64,000 nucleotides of DNA from Bacteroides cellulosilyticus (GCF_020091405.1 NZ_CP081903.1:930001-994000); one strand, 5' to 3'. Positions 44,697 to 54,510 are shown, numbered from the stretch's first letter. Notes: generated from the sequence alone by a model not told the origin. A program made the numbers and translations.

Positions 44697-44704
44697 CAAA
44701 TATA
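44697..44704 (-). promoter_or_regulatory. -7 box of the PUL2 HTCS
   Basis: TATATTTG on the minus strand in the 31-base gap between the CE8 stop and the HTCS start, giving a leader of only about 15 nt. Confidence 0.6.
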
Positions 44705-44707
44705 AAA

Positions 44708-45703
44708 CTATTCTTCTCCCCACACAGCCTTCAGCTTATATTTTTCAATTTCTTCCGATGTGAGTTGCCGACTCCATACTACTCTTTTGCCAGTTCCAGC
44801 CCCAGGTCCCTTATTATTATATTCGGCATAAAATGCAGTTCCGCTCTGTACGATAGCTTTCTTCCAATCTGACCAACCTTCCGGACATATATGAGTACCC
44901 AAAAAACAATTTAAAAAGACAGTTTGAGCATGGATTCTCCAAGGGCGACCCAGAAAAACATGATCTACATTCTTCGCTGCAATCAAGGAACAGCTATCAA
45001 AAATAAATCCATATTGTTGTCCTTTACAAGTCGATGCAGCTGTTATATAAGAGTTCTTTTTACTCAAAATAGTGCATTCTTTAAAATAAGCTGTCGCACT
45101 TCCGAAAATGAAGTCCGTGGTTCCTTCAATCAGACAGTTTACAAACAAATAGCACTTGTTTCGACTACATAATTCATCTTCTTTCAGATTTCCGATACCA
45201 TATAGGAACAACGTATCATGATTGCCTTTTATATGGCAATTTATGTAACGTTGCCTATCACCCATACAAAGTAATGCTACCGCTTGCCCTACAGCAGGTT
45301 CCGACGAATTCTCAATCGTAATGTTTTCTGCAACAAAAGAATCAGCAGCATTAATGATAGTTGCCGTTCCCGGAGTGCCAATGCGCACTCCGGTTTTTCC
45401 TGGTAATCTGGCAGAATCATGCCAAGTGATGACCGTTTGCCCTCCCGGCCTACCAATAATCCTGAGATTTTTCTTTGACGAAGGTATATTAACTTTCTCT
45501 TGATATATTCCTTCCTCTAAAAATACAACTGTTTCACGGTCGCAAAAATCAGGAACAGCCACTATTGCCTCACTTAAAGTTTTAAAATTACCACTTCCAT
45601 CAGCAGATACGACAAAATCTGCCTGATAAAGTGAATCGCCTGCATTCGCTGTAATATCCGTTACCGATAAAATAACGAGAAAAAAATATATAAATATTTT
45701 CAT
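44708..45703 (-). CDS. CE8 pectin methylesterase
   Basis: 331 residues, signal peptide about 1-20. Removes methyl esters from homogalacturonan so that polygalacturonases can cut. Right-handed beta-helix with the family marks EEGIYQEKV, QAVAL (Gln140), CHIKGNHDTLF, the nucleophile Asp197 in TTDFIFGSA, and LGRPW (Arg253, Trp255). The catalytic acid is Asp163. The residue before it, a Gln of the oxyanion hole in most CE8 enzymes (QDTL), is His162 here. Gene order SusC-SusD-GH28-CE8 with spacings of 6-17 bases shows one operon. Confidence 0.92.
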   Translation of the reverse strand: MKIFIYFFLVILSVTDITANAGDSLYQADFVVSADGSGNFKTLSEAIVAVPDFCDRETVVFLEEGIYQEKVNIPSSKKNLRIIGRPGGQTVITWHDSARLPGKTGVRIGTPGTATIINAADSFVAENITIENSSEPAVGQAVALLCMGDRQRYINCHIKGNHDTLFLYGIGNLKEDELCSRNKCYLFVNCLIEGTTDFIFGSATAYFKECTILSKKNSYITAASTCKGQQYGFIFDSCSLIAAKNVDHVFLGRPWRIHAQTVFLNCFLGTHICPEGWSDWKKAIVQSGTAFYAEYNNKGPGAGTGKRVVWSRQLTSEEIEKYKLKAVWGEE

Positions 45704-45709
45704 CTTAGC

Positions 45710-47365
45710 TTATTTATATACAACGCTCCCTTCCGCCTTATTTGAAACAAAAGCGTTTCTCCCCGATATACAAGAAGAAGAAACTGAAATCAACCGATTG
45801 CGACTGCCCGTTACTATCAAAGCGTTCCCATCTATCCGGCGACATTGAAAACCTATAACAGTTAAATCTTTCACATTATTGAGCATCAATGCCGGACCAC
45901 TTTTTGGAGTAACCATCACATTACGCAGGTTTACATTGGTAGCTTCGTGTATCTTTGCACCTTCGTCAGCGTATATGTGACAATCTTCTATAAATACATT
46001 CCGGACATTCATCTCCGGCAGTCCGTTGAAAAGCATTGCCCGTTTTGCTCCGTGACAGGTTACCTGCGATATATATATATCCTTGAATTGTGGCGTAGTC
46101 TCATCTGCATCAAAAGCAATCATGTCCTCGTCTTGTTCCGGTAGTTTCACGCTCACCCGTTTCCCATAGAACAAGTCAAATAGTAAAGCTTCCGAAACGA
46201 TATCATTCATCATGATATTTTTAATGTAAATGTTCTCTACAACACCTCCACGTCCACGTTTACTCTTGAATCTCAGGCCTACATCCGTACCCGAAAAGCG
46301 ACAATTGGATACGGCAATGTTCTTTACTCCCCCACTCATCTCGCTGCCCACAACAAAGCCTCCATGTCCATGATAGCAAACGCAGTTGTCCACAATAATA
46401 TTAGAAGCCGGTATACCACGACGACGTCCCTCTTCATCTTTGCCACTTTTAATACAGATAGCATCATCACCTACATCAAACCAACTGTCGGTAAGAAGCA
46501 AATTGGTACATGACTCAATATCTATTCCATCACCATTCTTGGCATACCACGGACAACGCACAGCGATATTGTGAACAATAATATCACGGCTAAGAGAGAG
46601 GTGTACATTCCAACAAGGAGAATTTTGGAACACAATTCCTTCCAGCAAAACTCCATCACATTCTCTGAAATTCACCATTACAGGTCGTAAAAAGTCACGA
46701 ACGCTTTCAAAATCCTCCATTGTCTTAGCCCAGGGAACAATGTTTTGAATGGCATCTTTGGCACCGCGATAGTAACTTTCCGTAGGATACCACAACTCAC
46801 CATCCTCACTAAGTATTCCTCCACTTTGTATACATTCATTCCATACCATAGGTGGCATTTCATTCTTCTTTCCAAGGCGCCAAATATCACCTGCACCATC
46901 TATGATTCCCTTGCCAGTAACAGCTACATTGCTCTTTCTCACAGCCGAAAGCTGAGGCTTGCAACGGAACGTCTTACACCCCTCAAACACGGTTTCGACA
47001 ATGGGATAGAGAGACTTGTCCTGGCTGAAAACCACTATCGAATTGTCTGACAGATGTAATTCCACATTGTTTTCCAATTCAATTGGTCCGGTCAGCCACA
47101 CCCCTTGGGGCACAATCAAACGTCCCCCTCCCTTTGAAGCAAGATATTGAATGGCTTTCTCAAAAGCTTCACTATTGAGTGTCACTCCATCACCAGAACC
47201 GCCAAAATCTGTTAAGCAGATATTTAAATCAGGGATTACAGGCCGTTCAATAACAGGCATTTCAAACGGTAAATCACGATAAATGTCTTTCATATCCTTT
47301 GCTTGCAATTTCATACTTGAAAAGGACATAATTATAAATAGAAAAATTAATAACTGATTTTTCAT
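45710..47365 (-). CDS. GH28 family hydrolase (NGD subtype), second of PUL2
   Basis: 551 residues from the ATG at 47365, 17 bases past the SusD stop; the frame could open at 47392 but that overlaps SusD and lacks a signal peptide at its start. Signal peptide ends near LQAKD. Motifs: NGDGIDIESC, GDDAICIKSG, GHGGFVVGSE, GLRFKSKRGRGG. It shares with the GH28 at 38601 the same N-terminal extension (IYRDLPFEMP) and the NGD change. It has an extra insertion near residue 190 (KDAIQNIVPWAKTMEDFES). It would act on pectin in the periplasm after demethylation by the CE8 coded next. Confidence 0.9.
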   Translation of the reverse strand: MKNQLLIFLFIIMSFSSMKLQAKDMKDIYRDLPFEMPVIERPVIPDLNICLTDFGGSGDGVTLNSEAFEKAIQYLASKGGGRLIVPQGVWLTGPIELENNVELHLSDNSIVVFSQDKSLYPIVETVFEGCKTFRCKPQLSAVRKSNVAVTGKGIIDGAGDIWRLGKKNEMPPMVWNECIQSGGILSEDGELWYPTESYYRGAKDAIQNIVPWAKTMEDFESVRDFLRPVMVNFRECDGVLLEGIVFQNSPCWNVHLSLSRDIIVHNIAVRCPWYAKNGDGIDIESCTNLLLTDSWFDVGDDAICIKSGKDEEGRRRGIPASNIIVDNCVCYHGHGGFVVGSEMSGGVKNIAVSNCRFSGTDVGLRFKSKRGRGGVVENIYIKNIMMNDIVSEALLFDLFYGKRVSVKLPEQDEDMIAFDADETTPQFKDIYISQVTCHGAKRAMLFNGLPEMNVRNVFIEDCHIYADEGAKIHEATNVNLRNVMVTPKSGPALMLNNVKDLTVIGFQCRRIDGNALIVTGSRNRLISVSSSCISGRNAFVSNKAEGSVVYK

Positions 47366-47382
47366 TCTATATCGATTAAAAG

Positions 47383-49041
47383 TTAATCCCAACCTTCATT
47401 TTGATACCCCTTCAGCGCTAAATTCAATTCTATTGCAGCCAAAGGTATAGGGCGCAGATAAAATTTGGTGGTAATCCTCCCCACAGGAATATCCGGATTG
47501 TGCGCTTCCACATATTCTGCTAATTTCCCCGTCCTAGTCAGGTCTGTCCAACGATGGTACTCCCCAGCCAATTCGCGGGCACGTTCATTCAAAATATAAT
47601 CAATGTTCATCTCAGATGCGACCGCAGGTGTTGCTTTAGCACGATTACGTACAATATTAATATAAGAGACCGCTTCTTCCGGTTTATTCAACTTAATATA
47701 AGCTTCCGCAGCTATCAGATTTGTCTCTGCTAAACGAGCTAAATAGATGTCACGCATAGAAGAAGTAATCTTAAAATACTGTTTTCCATTCTCTATATCA
47801 TCAAACTTACGAAATGGAGCTACTCCACAGATATCTGCAGACATTTTAGCTTGATAAGAGGTTTGTTCATTGCTAATATTATTTCCTTCCGGAAGCATTT
47901 CCACTATAATTGCATTTTTACGACTGTCAAGAGCCGAGCGCCAACTTGCTATGTTTGCAATCTCCCAAGAAGGACAATAATAATAAATCACTTCACTCGT
48001 ATTTTTCTTTTTCTCATCATAATAGTCCCAATAACTTTGACGCAACTCAAGCATAAAAGTTCCTTCATATCGTTCATCTTGAGCCGGATTATCCGTATTT
48101 GTATTAAATACTTCATGCATCCATAATGTGGGAGTTAATGTAGAGGAGGTATATTTATGACCAGCTTCTGCACCTTTTAAATAAGGTCCGTAATCAGCTT
48201 GTTGTCTGTTTCCATCTTTCTGTACATCAGCTACAGTTGCTACATTGTAATCAATAAAAAATAGAATCTCCTCATTCCTTTCCCCTTGGTTACTGAACAA
48301 AGTTGTAAATGGCGTGGTCAAAGGAGCACCTGCTCCTGCACTTTTAGCTGATGTAACGGCTGCATTAAAATCTTTCTCATCATGAGTGAGGTATCCTTTG
48401 CATAAATAAGCTTTTGCCAAATAATGTTTAGCAGCGACTTTTGTAAAACGACCGTCGCTTGATTTCTCAGCAAGCACAGATGAAGAAGAAGCCAACTCTG
48501 TCAATTCATCAATAATAAATTGGAAAATAGATTCCGCACTCTCTCGCTGTACACTTGCAATAGGAGAAGTAGTACGTGTGGTCACTAAAGGAACTCCACC
48601 GAACTGCTGTACTAAATTCAAATAATAAAATGCACGTAAACCACGTGCTTCAGCAACGCGCTCGGCACGGCTATCATCTTCACCTCCCCAATAAATCACT
48701 TCATTCGCTAAAGAAATAGCCTTGTAGTGTTCCTTATAAAATGTTGTCACATTTTCTTCGGCACTTGAATAGTTCTGACCATACAAGTTACAAACTTGCA
48801 CAGAAGTACGTCCACTTGCAAAAAGATCAGTCCCTCCCTCAAACAGCCAAGGAGCATCACTATATATAGTTCTTAATGAGCCATAAGCAGCATTACACAA
48901 ACTTTCAAACCCAGCTGATGTGTTATAGTAATCAGCTCCCGGTACATTCGATTTATTATCCTGTTCCAAGAAATCAGAACATCCAGCTAATATTGCAAAT
49001 AAAAAGACTGTCACAACTGTATATAACTTTTTCATAATCAT
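47383..49041 (-). CDS. SusD-like surface glycan-binding lipoprotein of PUL2
   Basis: 552 residues from the ATG at 49041 (49035 is also possible; the frame from 49065 overlaps SusC). Lipobox FAILAGC near residue 19. RagB/SusD features: YYLNLVQQFGGVPLV near 140, RLAETNLIAAEAYIKLNKPEEAVSYINIVRNRA near 440, and ERARELAGEYHRWTDLTRTGKL. It binds the polysaccharide at the cell surface over the SusC barrel. Length is normal for the family. It lies 10 bases after SusC. Confidence 0.93.
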   Translation of the reverse strand: MIMKKLYTVVTVFLFAILAGCSDFLEQDNKSNVPGADYYNTSAGFESLCNAAYGSLRTIYSDAPWLFEGGTDLFASGRTSVQVCNLYGQNYSSAEENVTTFYKEHYKAISLANEVIYWGGEDDSRAERVAEARGLRAFYYLNLVQQFGGVPLVTTRTTSPIASVQRESAESIFQFIIDELTELASSSSVLAEKSSDGRFTKVAAKHYLAKAYLCKGYLTHDEKDFNAAVTSAKSAGAGAPLTTPFTTLFSNQGERNEEILFFIDYNVATVADVQKDGNRQQADYGPYLKGAEAGHKYTSSTLTPTLWMHEVFNTNTDNPAQDERYEGTFMLELRQSYWDYYDEKKKNTSEVIYYYCPSWEIANIASWRSALDSRKNAIIVEMLPEGNNISNEQTSYQAKMSADICGVAPFRKFDDIENGKQYFKITSSMRDIYLARLAETNLIAAEAYIKLNKPEEAVSYINIVRNRAKATPAVASEMNIDYILNERARELAGEYHRWTDLTRTGKLAEYVEAHNPDIPVGRITTKFYLRPIPLAAIELNLALKGYQNEGWD

Positions 49042-49051
49042 ATTTCTACTA

Positions 49052-52000
49052 TTAAAATTTAACATTTAATCCTAATTGATAAGTAACAGAACTCGGTCCT
49101 CCTGTTCCATCTGAAATTTTAGCATCAGCCCATTCCGGATCAAATCCTTTATAATCTGTGAAAGTGAAAGGATTCAATATATTAGCGTAAATACGCAAAT
49201 TCTCAAGACCTATTTTCTTTATCAGTTTTTTAGAAAAAGTATATCCAACTGTTATATTTTTAATTTTCCAATAAGAAGCATCCACATAATTATTAGATTC
49301 AAATTCTTTATTCTTACTAGTATACCAACCATTTCCACCGCCATAATTATAAGCTGCCCCATCAAACGGATACGGATAAGAGCCTACGGTTGTATGGTCA
49401 GCCACTATATTAGGATTGGATGTAAGTGAGGTCGTTGTTTTTCCATCCCACGTATAATTGAATATTGGAGCACCCTCTGGAATATAAAAATCCATATTCA
49501 ATTTAGTTCGTCCACGGTCACTATAATTTGTAAATTCTTCCATAAAAGGACTATATAACAAATGCCCTTGCTTCGTATTTATACTCATAGAAAAATCCCA
49601 ATTCTTATATGACAAAGTGGTAGACAAGTTTCCAGTCCATTTCGGTAAAGCATGCCCCAATATCTGCCGATCATCATCATTCAGTTTCCCATCTTTATTT
49701 GCGTCTTCATAAGTCATACATCCTTCAAAATAGCCATACCATTCAGAATTGGTCTTTGTCACCCCATTAATCGTTACTAACTCATTCGCTTTTGCTTGAG
49801 TACATATTCCCAATTGTTTCAAATCATAAGCAACATCAATGGGTTGCCCGATAAACCAACGCTCGGCACGCATGTCTTCTTTCTTACCTTGTAGTTCAAG
49901 AATTTCATTTTTATTCTTAGCGAATGAGGCCGTTATATCCCAATAAAAATCCTTTGATTGAAATAATATTCCTTTCAACATCAATTCCACTCCGCTATTA
50001 CGCACTTTACCTACATTCGCAGTCATACTTCCATTATAGGAACCTTGTTCTAATAATAATTTCATATCCATAAGCAGATCTTTGGATGTTTTTGTATACC
50101 AATCAAATGTACCAGAAACTCGTCCTCCCAAGAAAGCAAAATCCAGACCTGTATTAAATTCCGTGGTAGTTTCCCAACTTAATAATTCATTCATAATACC
50201 AGGACCAAATCCTTTACCGAAGCCAGAATAATAAAGCTGATTGGCAAGAAATGAAGTTTCATAATTTCCTACAGAAGCATTATTTCCCGTAGCACCATAG
50301 CTAACACGTAATTTCAGATTATTAATCCACGACATACTGTTTTTAACAAAATTCTCTTCACTAATACGCCACGCTAATGCCGCCGAAGGAAACATTCCCC
50401 AGCGATGACCTTCTTTGAATTTTGAAGAACCATCCCAACGAGTAGACAAAGTAGCCAGATATTTCCCTTTATAACCATAATTTACACGTAAAGCATATGA
50501 AAGCATTGTCGATTTCCCATAAGAACTCTTCACATCGCTATAGCCCGAAGCAGCCGAACCTAAATTATACCACAAAGTTTCAGAAGTAACATTATTTCCT
50601 GTTAACTCATATTTTTCAGCTTCTGTGCTATAAACACTCATCAAAGCCATAGCATTCAAAGTATGACTTTCACCGAATGTCTTAATGTAATTCACTTGTG
50701 TATCCCATGTATAAGAAAAATATTCATCTTTAGTTATAGTCGCTTTAGCATCACCGGTAGGATTGTCTTTAGCATTGTAAGTCCCTGCTTGTTCTTCAGA
50801 AAGCCCACCATAGTATTCTCCTCTTCGTTTAGTAGACATTGTTGGAGAGAATGTTGTTTTAACCAATATTTCTTCTATCGGCTGATATTGCAAATACATC
50901 GTTGTCAATACGCGATATCCTTTAGTTTTATCCTTCGAATTCATTGCATCAACTAAAGGCGAAACTGTAGAAGTAAACCCTGCCGGATACGCCTCACTTT
51001 TTTCTTGTCCAGCTACCAAATCTTTACCTGGCATATAATTCAGTTCTCCAGTTGCAGTATTGTAAGGAAGCCAAAAGCCATTAGAGCGAAAAGATGTCTG
51101 TACTGCTCTTCTCGAACCATAATTATACTCAAAAGCGACCAGATTAGCTGTTGCCCCCATGGCCAATTGCCTATTTATCTTACCATCAATTGCTAATTTC
51201 AGATTATAGCGTCTCAGTCCATCACCCATTACCCCATCCTCTTGTTGATAACCAGTACCTACACGATAGGAAACTTTTTTCCCAGCACCTGACACTTGGA
51301 TGAAATGATTCTGCTGTGTACCATCTTTAAGCATTAGATCAGTCCAGTCTGTAAAATCATGATTCAAAAACTGCTCTTGCATTTTAGGAGCATTTTTATT
51401 CCAACAAGCTTTCATATTTGTTGTTGTTATTTCAAGAGGTAACCGTCCATTAATAATCGCTGCATTCTCAACAGGTGTAGCATATCTCATATAACGGTAG
51501 TTAATCCATTCAATCGGGTCCATAAAGTCAGGCATCCGCGCAACAGTTTTATATCCAGCATAGCCATCATATGTGACAGACACTTTCATGTCTTCTCCTG
51601 CTTTGGCTTGCTTAGTAGTAACAATGACAACACCATTGGTAGCACGCGAACCATAAATAGCTGTGGAAGAGGCGTCTTTCAATATGTCTATTTTTTCAAT
51701 ATCTGAAGGATTGAGAAAATTAATATCATCACAAATAATACCATCTACTACAAATAAAGGTTGGGTACTACTTCCTAATGTACTTTTACCGCGAATGGAA
51801 ATATTGAAACTCTCACCTACACGGCTGGATGATTGGCTAATATCCACCCCTGCAACTTGCCCCTGTAAAGACTCCATAACTGTAGTAGCTCCTTTGGATG
51901 TCAGTTTAGTATTATCCACACTACCAATAGCACCTGTTAAATCTGATTTCTTCTGTACACCATAGCCAACTACCACAACCTCTTCCAGAGCCTGGGCATC

Positions 52001-52303
52001 TTCTTTCAAAGTAACTTTGATATAGGATTGTTCCCCAACTGTAACAACTTGAGTAATATACCCAATAAAAGAAATCTGCATTTTTGCATTTAAAGGTACA
52101 TCTTGCAAAGTGAAATTACCTTCAAGGTCTGTAATAACCCCATTTGTTGTACCGACAATTAAAATATTTGCACCAATTATTGGTTCTCCGGCATTGTCAA
52201 GAACCGTTCCCTTTAGTTGATGGCTCTGCGCAAAAGCAATTGAGCAGATTGTACTTAATAATAAAAGTACAAATACCCTTTGAGTAGTCTTTCTAAAATC
52301 CAT
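49052..52303 (-). CDS. SusC-like TonB-dependent transporter of PUL2
   Basis: 1083 residues from the ATG at 52303; the longer frame to 52378 begins before the -7 box at 52356. Signal peptide ends near CSIAFAQ; carboxypeptidase-regulatory-like domain (VLDNAGEPIIGANILIV); plug begins EEVVVVGYGVQKKSDLTGAI near residue 105, with KDASSTAIYGSRATNGVV; the barrel ends in Phe. It imports pectic oligosaccharides with TonB energy. It heads the operon SusC-SusD-GH28-CE8. It shares only the general family plan with the PUL1 SusC, but the leaders of both genes contain the same 17-18 base stretch. Confidence 0.95.
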   Translation of the reverse strand: MDFRKTTQRVFVLLLLSTICSIAFAQSHQLKGTVLDNAGEPIIGANILIVGTTNGVITDLEGNFTLQDVPLNAKMQISFIGYITQVVTVGEQSYIKVTLKEDAQALEEVVVVGYGVQKKSDLTGAIGSVDNTKLTSKGATTVMESLQGQVAGVDISQSSSRVGESFNISIRGKSTLGSSTQPLFVVDGIICDDINFLNPSDIEKIDILKDASSTAIYGSRATNGVVIVTTKQAKAGEDMKVSVTYDGYAGYKTVARMPDFMDPIEWINYRYMRYATPVENAAIINGRLPLEITTTNMKACWNKNAPKMQEQFLNHDFTDWTDLMLKDGTQQNHFIQVSGAGKKVSYRVGTGYQQEDGVMGDGLRRYNLKLAIDGKINRQLAMGATANLVAFEYNYGSRRAVQTSFRSNGFWLPYNTATGELNYMPGKDLVAGQEKSEAYPAGFTSTVSPLVDAMNSKDKTKGYRVLTTMYLQYQPIEEILVKTTFSPTMSTKRRGEYYGGLSEEQAGTYNAKDNPTGDAKATITKDEYFSYTWDTQVNYIKTFGESHTLNAMALMSVYSTEAEKYELTGNNVTSETLWYNLGSAASGYSDVKSSYGKSTMLSYALRVNYGYKGKYLATLSTRWDGSSKFKEGHRWGMFPSAALAWRISEENFVKNSMSWINNLKLRVSYGATGNNASVGNYETSFLANQLYYSGFGKGFGPGIMNELLSWETTTEFNTGLDFAFLGGRVSGTFDWYTKTSKDLLMDMKLLLEQGSYNGSMTANVGKVRNSGVELMLKGILFQSKDFYWDITASFAKNKNEILELQGKKEDMRAERWFIGQPIDVAYDLKQLGICTQAKANELVTINGVTKTNSEWYGYFEGCMTYEDANKDGKLNDDDRQILGHALPKWTGNLSTTLSYKNWDFSMSINTKQGHLLYSPFMEEFTNYSDRGRTKLNMDFYIPEGAPIFNYTWDGKTTTSLTSNPNIVADHTTVGSYPYPFDGAAYNYGGGNGWYTSKNKEFESNNYVDASYWKIKNITVGYTFSKKLIKKIGLENLRIYANILNPFTFTDYKGFDPEWADAKISDGTGGPSSVTYQLGLNVKF

Positions 52304-52304
52304 A

Positions 52305-52322
52305 ATGCTGTTTTTAATAGTT
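52305..52322 (-). promoter_or_regulatory. Conserved leader stretch before SusC of PUL2
   Basis: AACTATTAAAAACAGCAT on the minus strand, directly before the ATG at 52303; nearly identical to 19661-19677. Confidence 0.45.
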
Positions 52323-52355
52323 ATTAAATTTAGATGAAACGTTTTATTTTGGGTG

Positions 52356-52363
52356 CAAGAATA
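52356..52363 (-). promoter_or_regulatory. -7 box of the PUL2 SusC operon
   Basis: TATTCTTG on the minus strand, one mismatch from TAnnTTTG, about 53 bases before the start. Confidence 0.4.
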
Positions 52364-52441
52364 GCGAATAACAACCATTTATACTTGGATTTTTTTTCAT
52401 TTTTATAGGAGAATTTATCCAAATACAATCATAAAGAAAAA

Positions 52442-52573
52442 ACAGCCATATATCAACGACAAGTATTGCAGCAAGCCCACCTTCACAGTATAGACGTGCA
52501 ACATTTGCTGGGAAAGAATGGACTAGCTACCCTCTTGCAGAAGGAAGAATACAAGATGGAGCCTGTGAAGTGA
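52442..52573 (+). pseudogene. C-terminal remnant of a second TraB/GumN gene
   Basis: Reads TAIYQRQVLQQAHLHSIDVQ then HLLGKNGLATLLQKEEYKME and PVK before a TGA at 52571-52573. The intact protein at 35706 has IAIHQRKVLLKARN and, after about 18 residues missing here, RHLPGENGLITLLQKEGYKVEPV. The DNA also aligns (GCCATATATCAACGACAAG against GCCATACATCAACGAAAAG). Upstream there is no further match, so only the tail of a gene with an internal deletion survives, beside the PUL2 promoter. Confidence 0.75.
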
Positions 52574-52603
52574 AGCAACAATCTTTCAAAAGGAAATTCA
52601 CAA

Positions 52604-53917
52604 TCATCGATTCAGCCACGGCTCCGGATTCAGTTTCTCCTTTTCTTTGCGCAACTGGAAGTGCAGCACCGTACGTCCATTGTCCGCACCATCCGAGAAT
52701 ACTTGTCCGAGGGCTTGCCGGGTAGTTACGGTATCCCCCGTCTTCACTGAAGCAGAAGCCAGGTTACAATAAACGGAAATGTAATTTCCATGGCGGATAA
52801 GAATGTTGAAAAGTCCGTTCAGTTGGAATACGGCAGCTACCTTTCCATCAAAGATAGCACGTGCCTGTGCACCGGGCTTACCTTGAATGTCTATCCCTTT
52901 ATTATCCAGTTTCACATTGCGAAGCCCCTCTACGGAATACTGACCGTAGCGGCTGGTAATGATATACGGTCCGGTAATAGGTATTGGCAATTTACCACGG
53001 TTGCCCGCAAAGCTACCGGACAATTCCCGGTCTGCCTTATCCATTGTATAGGTTTCGAGAGGTGCCGCTTTCTTGGCGGTGGTCGCTTCGGAAGAAGAAG
53101 TTGTAGCCGGTTTCGTTTCTTTTGCAGCAGCCTTCTTACGGGCAGCAGCTTCCTTACGTGCCTCTTCTGCAGCACGTTTACGGGCTTTCTCTATTTCTTC
53201 GGCTATCAGACGGTCGATACGGGCATTCAGTTGATTGGCTTCCTTGCGTTTCTTGTTCAGTTCGTTTTGCAGACCACGCTGTTTCTTCTGTAAGTTGGCA
53301 ATCAAGCTTTTCTTCTCCTTTTCCTGGTCTTCCAACTTCTCTTTTTCCACTTCACGCTCTTTCAGCAAGCCGGCTTTAGCTTTCTTTACTTGTTGAAGTT
53401 CGGTCTTCTTTTGATTGACCTGCTCTTGTTTCTTCAGGATCTCTTCACCTTGCAAGCGCTGATAGTCGGCATATTCACGCACATAGCGCAAGCGGCGATA
53501 AGTTTGTGACAATGTCTTGGCGGAAAGGATAAACAGAAGTTTGTCCTGAACGGAACGATTCTTATATAGATACTGAACAGAAGACTCATATTTTTTCTTC
53601 TTATCCTTCAGGTCATTTTCAAGGCGGACTAACTGGCGCTCCAGTTTGGAGAGTTCACGATCTATAGTCTCCATATCATTATTGATGGCGAGGATATACC
53701 GTTTCCGTTCTTCAATCTGCCCGGTAAGGGCGGCAAGTCCGTTCAACTGGCTACCGACATCTTTCTTTGTAGTGTTCAGAAGTGTTTCCGACTCGGCTAT
53801 CTGCTTTTGCAAAGCACCCCGTTTACTTTCCAACTCCTTAATCATCTTGTTGGATTGGGCGCAAAGTGGCAGAGCCAGACAGAAACAACCTATGAAAATA
53901 CAAAGAAACTGTCTCAT
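52604..53917 (-). CDS. EnvC-like murein hydrolase activator with degenerate LytM domain
   Basis: 437 residues: signal peptide (ending LPLCAQ), long coiled coil at about 22-250 rich in Lys, Glu and Gln, an Ala/Lys-rich linker (about 245-285) and a LytM/M23 domain at about 315-435. The zinc ligands are lost: the expected His-x-GID reads NKGID, and the HxH pair reads TVLHF with only one His. So, like E. coli EnvC, it should activate cell-wall amidases during division rather than cut peptidoglycan. Last gene of a four-gene block dut-TPR-DUF4292-EnvC; its start overlaps the DUF4292 stop by 4 bases. Confidence 0.88.
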   Translation of the reverse strand: MRQFLCIFIGCFCLALPLCAQSNKMIKELESKRGALQKQIAESETLLNTTKKDVGSQLNGLAALTGQIEERKRYILAINNDMETIDRELSKLERQLVRLENDLKDKKKKYESSVQYLYKNRSVQDKLLFILSAKTLSQTYRRLRYVREYADYQRLQGEEILKKQEQVNQKKTELQQVKKAKAGLLKEREVEKEKLEDQEKEKKSLIANLQKKQRGLQNELNKKRKEANQLNARIDRLIAEEIEKARKRAAEEARKEAAARKKAAAKETKPATTSSSEATTAKKAAPLETYTMDKADRELSGSFAGNRGKLPIPITGPYIITSRYGQYSVEGLRNVKLDNKGIDIQGKPGAQARAIFDGKVAAVFQLNGLFNILIRHGNYISVYCNLASASVKTGDTVTTRQALGQVFSDGADNGRTVLHFQLRKEKEKLNPEPWLNR

Positions 53918-54510
53918 AACTTGGCCAGCATCTCTAAAAGTTCAGTCCATTCAACCTTAGTATATCTGGAAGACACCTGAGTCGGAGTCAGTGATATCTC
54001 TTTGTCCGAGAAGTCGGTAAGAACGATTTTTCCTTTCTCCAAAGAAGGAATACCCAGCTCCTTACCTGTCAAAGAAGCTTTGCCACCGGGTTTGGCTGCC
54101 TCAAAAAGCATCTTCTCCAAATGGGCAAAGTCGGCCTTCTTGGGCAAAACGTCTTTCAATTCCTTACGGGTAGCCTGTACATAACGTTTTCCCATGCGAT
54201 CCACTACCAACACATCGTCAGGAGTAATCTCCAATCGTGCCACTTCACTGCGGAGGATAGGCATCAGAAGGGAAAGCTGCATACGCTCACCGCTTACAAG
54301 CTTCATGGTACCGTTCACTGTAATCGTGCCTCCCTTGTTAGGAATGGTCAACTGTACTTTAGAAGATAAAAAGCGCGGTTCTCCCAACGAAGAAGTCACT
54401 TTCCGGGAAGTCTTACAACCGGAAAGACCTACTACCAGGGTCAGGAGAAGCAAGAGAGGCAGCATACGAATACTGCCTACCGTTCTGTATTTGCTGTGTA
54501 ACGTTCTCAT
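53914..54510 (-). CDS. DUF4292 lipoprotein
   Basis: 198 residues. Hydrophobic start with lipobox VGLSGC near residue 31 followed by KTSRK. The body is strand-rich (KVQLTIPNKGGTITVNGTMK, MQLSLLMPILRSEVARLEI, DVLVVDRMGKRYV) and looks like a LolB/LolA-type half barrel, as assumed for DUF4292. An outer-membrane role in lipoprotein or lipid handling is a guess. Start and stop overlap both neighbours by 4 bases (ATGA type), so translation is coupled to the TPR lipoprotein and to EnvC. Confidence 0.82.
   Translation of the reverse strand: MRTLHSKYRTVGSIRMLPLLLLLTLVVGLSGCKTSRKVTSSLGEPRFLSSKVQLTIPNKGGTITVNGTMKLVSGERMQLSLLMPILRSEVARLEITPDDVLVVDRMGKRYVQATRKELKDVLPKKADFAHLEKMLFEAAKPGGKASLTGKELGIPSLEKGKIVLTDFSDKEISLTPTQVSSRYTKVEWTELLEMLAKL

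Noticed and set aside
52304..52378. N-terminal extension of SusC of PUL2
   Set aside because: It would begin before the -7 box at 52356, and the signal peptide starts only at the ATG at 52303.
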